DNA of 64,000 nt from Halicephalobus mephisto (Eukaryota > Nematoda > Chromadorea > Rhabditida > Panagrolaimidae), in assembly GCA_009193035.1 (NCBI GenBank), contig SWDT01000105.1, positions 62,001 through 126,000 on the forward strand, read 5' to 3'. Within the stretch, counting starts at the first letter, position 1; each line of letters opens with the position of its first letter. Below are positions 57,301 through 64,000 of this stretch, one piece after another. Position numbers and translations under genes: made by a program. The notes below the pieces were generated by a model, which was not told where the DNA came from, ran no database searches, and saw only the letters and a list, made by a program, of their open reading frames with translations.

Positions 57301-60300
57301 TTCTGTTAAGTTTATATATGAGTTCTTCTCTAAATTGATATATGATTTTCCTGTTAAGTTCATATATGGATTCTCTCTTAAATTTGTATCCTGATACATG
57401 AAATCTTCTTTTCAGCCATATTACAAGGAAACAGTTGAATTCTCGTTTGATACAAGGAACGAAGCGAAGAATTTTTGGAAGAAATGCGTCGAACACCATG
57501 CATTTTTCAGATGTACTGAAATACCGGAACCTAAAAAAGAAAACAAATTTTTCACCAGGGGATCGTCGTTCAGATATCATGGAAGAACTCAAAAACAACT
57601 GATAGATTACGTCAGAGAACACCACAAGAGAAGGGAGCCGTTCTCGAGACCGATCAGACCTAGTAATTCGAGATCCGGATCTGCTCAGAGACATATCCAA
57701 TTCAATGTCATAGATGCCACTACTGGAAGCTTGACTAGGAGATCCCAGACAGCTAGCAGTACTGATGATGAAAAAATAAGAATTAACAATGACAACGGGA
57801 ATTTGAGACAATTCGGTCCGGTGTATTATCCTCCAGGAGTCTCCCAGCCTCAGAATCCAATGACGATTGTGAATCCTCAAAAAAGTCGTCCGAAATCGGT
57901 TCAAGTTTCTTCGAAAATTAACTACGGATCGGACAACGAAAGGAATTGCGTAAGTGACATGGAGACGACGAACAAGGATTACTATATCCAGCAGAAGTCC
58001 TTCAAAATCCAACCCAAACAAGAAACGATCCAGGAATCTGCAGTCCAGACTTCGTTCGTCGATCCGATGTCAGTGTCCCTTCCTAATGTCCTCGGAGACG
58101 ACATTAAAATTATTTGTAGAGAATTCGAACTTCAGAAAGAATCTCGAGCTCCTAAATCCGCCAGTGGAGACAATTTTCTAGAACAAGTAAATAATCCAAA
58201 TGCTCAATTTGATTTTTATCTGGACAACATGAGCGAAGGATCATATAAACTTCACGATCAAGATCATCCATCTTCAAGTCAGTCCGATGTTGGATCTTCT
58301 GCAACAGATCCCAGGGTTTATTCCACGACTTTTACAACGAAAAGAGTAGGGAATGTCTTGGTCAAGAAAGTAACAGGACAGAAACAACGACATAGATCTG
58401 AAAATGACGATGATGACAGTTCTGGTTATTCTGATTATCCAAGGACGAAATCAGCTCCTGGTTCTAAATATGCTCAGGTTTGTTTTCTTGGCTATACGGT
58501 AGTTAATTTTTTAAAATTATACAGTAATTAGTTTTTTTTTGGAATTATACAATAGTTAATTTTTTAAATTACAGTAATTATTTTTTTTGGAATTATACAA
58601 TAGTTAATTTTTTAAATTACAGTAATTATTTTTTTTAATTATACGGTAGTTGATTCCTTGTGGTGTTTGTTTTTTTGATTCTTGTTAATTTTGAAGTTTT
58701 TTGGATATCTTTTTGATCATTTAACAAACATATTCGGTCAGTTTAGATGTCAAAAAAATTTTTAAAAAAATAAGTCCGAAATTACGAAATCAGGAACAAA
58801 TGTCTTAAAAAAACAAAAATTAAAAAGATTAAATGCCGCAGGGAGACAGAATTCCCAAATTAGTAACTATTATTGCGGGACAAATGCCACAAAAACTGAA
58901 AAATCACAATTTTTTTCTTTTTGTTTGAAATTTCTTTTGTTTTTTAAATTAGTTTCCGGGTTTTAAATAATTTAAAAACTTTTGTTTAATAAATATTTGC
59001 AGGTGATGAGACAGAGTTTGGCAGCCGGAGGAATGGCGAGATTTCGGGACGCTGTTCCTATTCCTATAGATGGTCCGGGGGTGACTCCAGGACCGAGTTC
59101 TCAAGCTCCAGTACATCCTTCAAATATAATCCGTCCAGTTGTGTTATCTCCTGTCTATCAGAAATCCCCATTTGAACAGGAAAAACGGGCTGTTATTCAG
59201 CAAATTCCTTCAATTTCACAAAAATCAGAAGAATCCAAGTATTCGGCAGTTCATAGAATTCGTCAGATTCCTACTCAATCTAGTAATTTAAATACTTTTA
59301 GTCCGTCGACGGATACTGGATTCAGAAGCATCGCAGCTACGGAGAAACTTGAAGAAACTAAAGAAGGATCATCGGAAAAAGAAGAAGCAGAAGAAAAAAA
59401 AGGAAAACCGACCACATATGGAGCTACTGGTCCCATAAAAGGAAAAGTAATCCACAAGGAAAATTTGGTAATAACTCCTGAAGGAATAACTGTTCGAGAA
59501 GCCATTTTAAGAAAGGAAAAACCAGCAGTTCCTCCAAAACCTAAAAATATAACTTTGATTTCTAGTTCTGCAAGTGGTCAAGAAAGTTCGAAAAATGAAG
59601 AAAATTCAAAAAATCAAGGATTTCCGAAAAATGAAGAAAATTCGAAAAATCAAGGATTTCTGAAAAATGAAGAAAATTCGAAAAATCAAGGATTTTCGAA
59701 AAATGAAGAAAATTCGAAAAATCAAGGATTTCTGAAAAATGAAGAAAATTCGAAAAATCAAGGATTTCTGAAAAATCAAGAACCTCCTGTGCCTCCTCCG
59801 AAACCAAAAACTGAAATTACAATTTCTGAATCGGTTGACAAAGGTTTCGAGAAGTTACTAGAACCTTTGGATTCTATTTTGAAGGATGCTGAAGAGTTGA
59901 CTGTTCTTAGTCAAGGAAAACAAATTTCTGAAAATCAAGATAAAAAAAAATTAGAAAAACCGACTTTGATTTCGGTCTCTAATGAAGATACTCCAGATGT
60001 TCAAAAACTTCATTTACTTAATGGAGAAATACCGTATACTTTGACAATGAGGAATATCGACAGAGGAACTCAACAATCTCCGAATTTGTCGACTTTTGGA
60101 CCAAGTACCTCAGGCGATGAACAGTCGAAAACCATCGATCTCAAACATCGGAAAACTTTTGATTTAGTAAGTTTAAAAAAACGAAAAACTACAGTAATTT
60201 AAAAAAACAAAAAACTACAGTAATTTAAAAAAATAAAAAACTACAGTAGTTTTGAAAAACAAAATTAAAGTAATTTTGAAATTTTTAGGTACACAGAAGA

Positions 60301-60708
60301 CGATTACCGTCTCAAGATAGTTTTTCGTCTCAGGATCACTCGATTTCTCCGACAACTCCAGAAACTGGAAATGTGGTGGACTACGTGATGAGAAGGAGAT
60401 CACTTTCGTCTGATCGATATCCAATAAGCAAATCCAAAGGAAATCAAAAAAGAAACGACCCCAGAAGACAGACCCAACCTGTAGTGAGATTCGGCGAGAC
60501 CACCGTCGCTGAACCCCAGGTACCCGTGGTCAAACCAGAAAGTGATGAAGATAATGAACTTCCTGATCCTCCTACTGTATTGAATCCTAGTAATCCAGAA
60601 AATGTAAAATTTGCAGATGAATCAAATTCTAAAGAAAATTCAAATGAAAAATTAAACGAACCTTCAACGAACAGAACAGAAACAGGAATTTTATGGACCG
60701 ATTTTTGA
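54356..60708 (+). CDS. FERM and FERM-adjacent (FA) domain protein, band 4.1 superfamily
   Basis: Six exons (54356-54499, 55991-56442, 56773-57016, 57416-58477, 59003-60166, 60289-60708) give 1161 aa in one frame. The ATG lies 34 bp after an acceptor (gattttttcag, ending 54322). Residues about 29-310 form a FERM domain: KLMCIKVRMLDDTTAVF (F1), LARGEFVCN-like LAQGEFVCN (F2), IGMTPGEADLAMLEIARR and DFYGIKLH (F3). The FA segment follows with FFTRGSSFRYHGRTQKQ. The tail of about 750 residues is disordered, with PPKPK and PPVPPPKPK proline motifs and a 13-residue repeat. Such proteins link membrane proteins to cortical actin and polarity complexes. The class is closest to EPB41L/FRMD; I do not assign an orthologue. 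Introns 1 and 3 are repeat-rich. Confidence 0.88.
55420..55900. repeat. About 115-bp tandem repeat in FERM-gene intron 1
   Basis: Three or four units contain ttttcctaaaattccgttcc, acattgatatatgaactcgt and a variable gaattttcgtgatgagaatt segment. Confidence 0.85.
57050..57395. repeat. About 60-bp repeat in FERM-gene intron 3
   Basis: Six units alternate ttaagttcatatatgagttt with tcaaattgatatatgatttt. Overlapping minus frames of 60-285 codons result from the repeat and from antisense of the next exon. Confidence 0.9.
58490..58650. repeat. About 50-bp repeat in FERM-gene intron 4
   Basis: Three units of aattatacaatagttaattt plus ttaaattacagtaatt. Confidence 0.85.
59580..59790 (+). repeat. Coding 39-bp tandem repeat in the FERM-protein tail
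   Basis: Five units translate to KNEENSKNQGF(P/L/S), 13 residues each with the linker. They lie directly before PPVPPPKPK. Confidence 0.92.
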
Positions 60709-60744
60709 AATTGTCAGATTTATAAAAAATATAATTTATAAAAA

Positions 60745-63221
60745 TTATTCAGAAAATAAAATCGATGTTGAACATGCATATTTTAAATTCAACAATTGAA
60801 TCAAAATTTTCGTATATCTGTTGTTGGATTGGAGAAATCTTTGAGCACAATAAATTTCCAAAAATAAGAAAATAGAACTTTTGGCTGAGGAGACTTCTGA
60901 AGAATCCGAAAGCCACTGGACATCTAAAAAATTTTTCGAAATAAATTTTAAATTTAATTTTGAGAAAAATTTTAAATTTGAAAAAAACAAGTTTAAAGTT
61001 GAAAATTAAAAAATTCTTTAATTAATTTAATTTTTAAATTTCTTTTTTATATTAATTTAATTTTTAAAATTATTTTTTAAATTGATTTAATTTTTTAAAT
61101 TATTTTTAAAATTTATTTAATTTTTTAAATTATTTTTTATATTTATTTAGAAACCTACCTGGATCGAGGAGAAACAAACTGATGATGGCGGAGAATTCGA
61201 TGGAATCCAGTTGAATACTCTCCAAAAGTTTCTTCACCATATCCATTGACAAAGTAAAGGGAGGATTCTGAATTTCCAAGGAGTAATAAGCAAGTACCAA
61301 TGCAAAAATGTTGTTTCCACCTGAAATTCTCAATTGCAAACTTCCATTATTTTTCAATCTCTAAGAAGTTCTAGAAATTCCCGTCGAGACAATTTCATAA
61401 GAATTTTCTTTTTATTTTACAGAATATTATTATAATTATATTCTAAAAAGTCAAGTAAATACTAAATTTTACAACTTTGGGTCTCGATTGGAAAGTTTCA
61501 AAAACTCGTGTTAAGATAGTTTTGTAAAATTTTCATTTTTAATTTTATACAATGTTATAATTATAATTATATTCTAAAAAGTCAAGTAAATACTAAATTT
61601 TACAACTTTGGGTCTCGATTGGAAAATTCTAGAAATTCCTGTCGAGACAGTTTTGGAAAATTTTCATTTTTAATTTTATACAATGTTATAATTATGATGA
61701 TTATATTCCAAAATTATAAAACTACTAATTTTACAACTTTGGGTCTCGATTGGAAAGTTTCAAACATTCGTGTTAAGATAGTTTTGTAAAATTTTCATTT
61801 TTTGTAATACTATTACTAGAAGAATAAATCCACACCAACCTCTTCGAATCAAAGTTTCTGTATCGTATTCGTCGATTCCGAATCCCGAACAGATCCTGTA
61901 TCCCCAGCGGATAATTTTCAATTTCAGAGTTTCGAAAGTGTCTTGTTTGGCTCCAGAATCAGAAACCAACATTTTTTCCGAATCCTTCAAGATACATAGG
62001 ATTTCGTTATATTGAGAATGAGAACTAAGTCCGTAATCCTGGATCTCGGTCTTCTGGAAATTTGAAGCAGAATCGTCAGGAAGTTCCGATTTGTAAATTT
62101 TCGCTTCTGGAGTACTGTACTGAACTACAGTATGACGATAACTTTGACGTTCTTCTTGAACTGCTGAAATTAAAAAAATCAAAAATTATTTTAAAAATTT
62201 CAAATTATTTTCTAAAATTTCAAATTACTTTTAAAAAATTTCAAATTATTTTCTAAAATTTCAAATTACTTTTTAAAATCAAAAATTACTTTAAAAACTT
62301 TAAATTATTTTAAAAAAAAATCAAGAATTATTTTTTAAAATTTTAAATTATTTATAAAAATCTAAAATTAAACCATCAGGTTTCATTCCGACGACGAGAC
62401 ATTTGACGAATCTACAGTATTGGCATCGGTTTCTTTGTTGTTTGTCTATTACGCAGTTTCCTTTCCCTTTGCACTTATATGAAAGTTTTCGACGAACAGT
62501 TCTCTTCAAAAACGATTTACAGCCTTCACAACTGAAACCGATATATGAATTTTTAAAAAACACAACTCAAATAAATAAATAAATAAATAAATAATAAATA
62601 ATAAATAAAATAATCAAATATCATTCGCGGTGAGACCGGTACTTTTTTGTTTATTAATTTTTTACTTTTCATTTCCAAAATATTTAAAAAAAGTTTTTGA
62701 AAAAAATAATTTTTTCATTTTTCTGATAAAAAACTTAGTGATTTCTTAAATATCATTCGTGCTAGGACCAAAATTCTTATTTATCGATTTTTTCAATGTT
62801 CTAAAAGAAATTCCCAGTTGTGGTCTCATTACGAAAAATATTTGATTTTTCATTTGTAAATTAGATTTTAATTCTAAAAACAAACCTATAAGCTCCGTAA
62901 TGTTGGCCAGAAGAGAAATCCCCACAAACAGCACAGAGGTACTTTGTGGCCGTCACGGGATAAATCGTGTTTGAAGGTTGTTTTGAAGTTGCTGAACTGG
63001 GTTTCGAAAGCAATGCTTCCAGAACAGAAGTTTTCTTTGGAGTTGGTTTCTCTACTGGAGGACTTGGTTGAGGAAATTCATCTTTAACCAAGTCATCTGA
63101 GTCTGGGGACCCGCTGAAGTGAGCAGTCGACTGGATCCTGAATTTCTACTTTTATTATTTCCAAAGTTAAAGCTAACCATTGGTAACAGTATTCCCTTTT
63201 CGAATCGTCCAAGTAATCCAT
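60745..63221 (-). CDS. Nuclear hormone receptor, RXR-like DNA-binding domain, shortened ligand-binding domain
   Basis: Six exons (63221-63178, 63137-62886, 62531-62374, 62163-61840, 61320-61159, 60923-60745) give 372 aa with every phase matching. The DNA-binding domain starts at residue 83. Finger one is [20 protein letters not shown] (C-x2-C-x13-C-x2-C, P box CEGCKS). Finger two is [20 protein letters not shown] (C-x5-C-x9-C-x2-C), then [19 protein letters not shown]. The AVQEERQ extension is typical of RXR (NR2B). The ligand-binding region is weakly conserved: [13 protein letters not shown] resembles helices 7-8, and [10 protein letters not shown] resembles helices 9-10. The protein then stops, so helices 11-12 (AF-2) are missing. 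It acts in the nucleus. It lies tail-to-tail with the FERM gene and just downstream of a chromodomain gene. Confidence 0.82.
60755..60760 (+). terminator. Poly(A) signal of the FERM gene, inside the receptor's last exon
   Basis: AATAAA on the plus strand lies 47 bases past the FERM stop. On the opposite strand this sequence codes for the last residues of the nuclear receptor. Confidence 0.55.
61370..61800. repeat. About 130-bp tandem repeat in the nuclear receptor intron
   Basis: Three units carry acaactttgggtctcgattg, gaaattcctgtcgagacagt and ttttacaatgttataattat. They include the dispersed GTCGAGACA motif. Confidence 0.9.
62185..62345. repeat. Short A/T repeat in a receptor intron
   Basis: About six units of ttttaaaatttcaaattact. 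Confidence 0.8.
62565..62615. repeat. (AAAT)n microsatellite
   Basis: aaataaataaataaataaat with one-base interruptions, inside the intron between the two zinc-finger exons. Confidence 0.9.
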
Positions 63222-63415
63222 CGAAGAAGATTCCCGTGGTTAAGCAGTGAAATCGGACGTCCTTGAGTCCCACTCTTTTAAATCAATTCGGTTGTTCCCC
63301 GGTGATCAACTTCAAGGTCGTTCTTTTACAAACAATAACGAAACAGATCAATGAAAATGAGATGAAAAAGTCAAATAATTAAGAGCCGATGTACAGTGCC
63401 ACGAAAAGGAATAAT

Positions 63416-64000
63416 TCACAGAGGAATATAAACATTCTCATCGACATCCCCATTCGTCGCGATGTCAGCGGATCCCTCGGCAATTCTTGTTTTATTCCTC
63501 TTCAGAGCTGCTATGCGTGTTTCTAAAGTCGTAATACGAGCCATCAACTCATTCCTCCAATTCTGGCAACCACATTTACAAGTGTGATCAGCGGGATCGG
63601 TTGGGGCAGACTTATCAGCTGGAACAGCAACGGTCCCGTTTTTCGGAGCAGCACTAGACTTATTCAATGAGTCAACAGACTTTGACTTAGAAGCAGTAGA
63701 TGAATCCTTCTCAGGTTTACGAACCCCTGCAGACCTCCTTGTCTCCATAGTGGTCTTCGTAATGACACTGGAACGTTTATTTTTCGGCTTCTCAATAGGT
63801 TTTGTTATTATAGGAATCGTCTTCACAGCACGTTTCGTAGTTGTCTTTGGGTTGACGACACTATGTTTCTTCTCAAATTCGGCAATCAGACCAGGGCAAT
63901 CCTGAAGTTGAAAGATAAAAAGTTCCATATAAAATCACTTACGCAATTGGCGCTTGGTTCCCACGTGTCATAAGAGGAATTAAACCCTTTCCATCGAATC
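63416..64000 (-). CDS. Chromodomain protein, C-terminal part (5' end outside the window)
   Basis: Two exons are visible: 64000-63943 (partial) and 63901-63416, joined in phase 0. The junction restores a chromodomain: IRWKGFNSSYDTWEPSANC joined to DCPGLIAEFEKKH. This matches the beta3-helix part of HP1-type chromodomains, including two of the aromatic-cage positions (W of WKG, and the YDTWEP region). The remaining 150 residues are basic and Ser/Lys-rich, with a CKCGC cluster and a short helix, WRNELMARITTLETRIAAL, probably a coiled coil. No chromoshadow domain is present. It probably reads methylated histone H3, as in the worm CEC/HPL proteins; which one cannot be told. The stop is 195 bp upstream of the nuclear receptor start, same strand. 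Confidence 0.85.

Noticed and set aside
57164..58021. 285-codon minus frame
   Set aside because: It is antisense to the FERM exon 4 plus the intronic catatatg repeat; the sense frame has clear FERM/FA features.

Overview
The window looks like nuclear DNA of a free-living rhabditid nematode, Caenorhabditis-like. Genes are split by introns with gt(a/g)ag donors and T-rich ttttcag acceptors. Several start codons lie just downstream of a bare ttttcag, as in trans-spliced worm genes. The recognisable proteins (MEL-28/ELYS, syndapin SDPN-1, a FERM protein, an orphan peptide-type GPCR, a nuclear receptor, a chromodomain protein and a worm-type two-part GNAT family) fit that assignment. The sequence is very AT-rich and much of the non-coding DNA is tandem repeats. 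There is one 22-base assembly gap at 36501-36522.

Layout. 1-2700: repeat arrays. 2740-7870: a tandem duplication of a three-exon GNAT gene (minus strand), with a tRNA-like relic and a 333-bp foldback element between the copies. 8144-9990 (minus): a secreted cysteine-containing protein whose intron carries a cluster of TTACGTAA palindromes. 11019-12459 (minus): a secreted ML-domain-like protein. 15113-20075 (plus): mel-28, compact, with five introns of 42-44 bp. 20.1-27.5 kb: satellite-like arrays. 27633-31151 (plus): sdpn-1. 31.2-45.9 kb: a 15-kb gene-poor stretch of arrays, tRNA-derived relics and one weak gene candidate. 45965-47915 (plus): a 7TM receptor. 48.0-50.1 kb: a foldback structure of about 2 kb with arms of about 500 bp. 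54356-60708 (plus): a FERM/FA protein. It converges on a nuclear receptor gene (60745-63221, minus), with 36 bp between the two stop codons. A chromodomain gene (63416 to beyond the right edge, minus) lies just upstream of the receptor in the same orientation.

Exon models were built by hand. Each spliced model given below keeps one open frame through every junction. The exon-intron sums are my own counts from the printed coordinates. Family assignments rest on recognising motifs, not on database searches.

The most unusual signals are: (i) a degenerate phrase of about 25 bp, AATTCGTGTCGAGACAATTT, scattered in both orientations through introns and intergenic DNA; (ii) six perfect TTACGTAA palindromes in about 540 bp of one intron; (iii) two foldback elements; (iv) tRNA-derived relics with correct A-box/B-box spacing; (v) an RXR-like receptor lacking the end of its ligand-binding domain; (vi) a mosaic identity pattern in the GNAT duplicates that suggests gene conversion.
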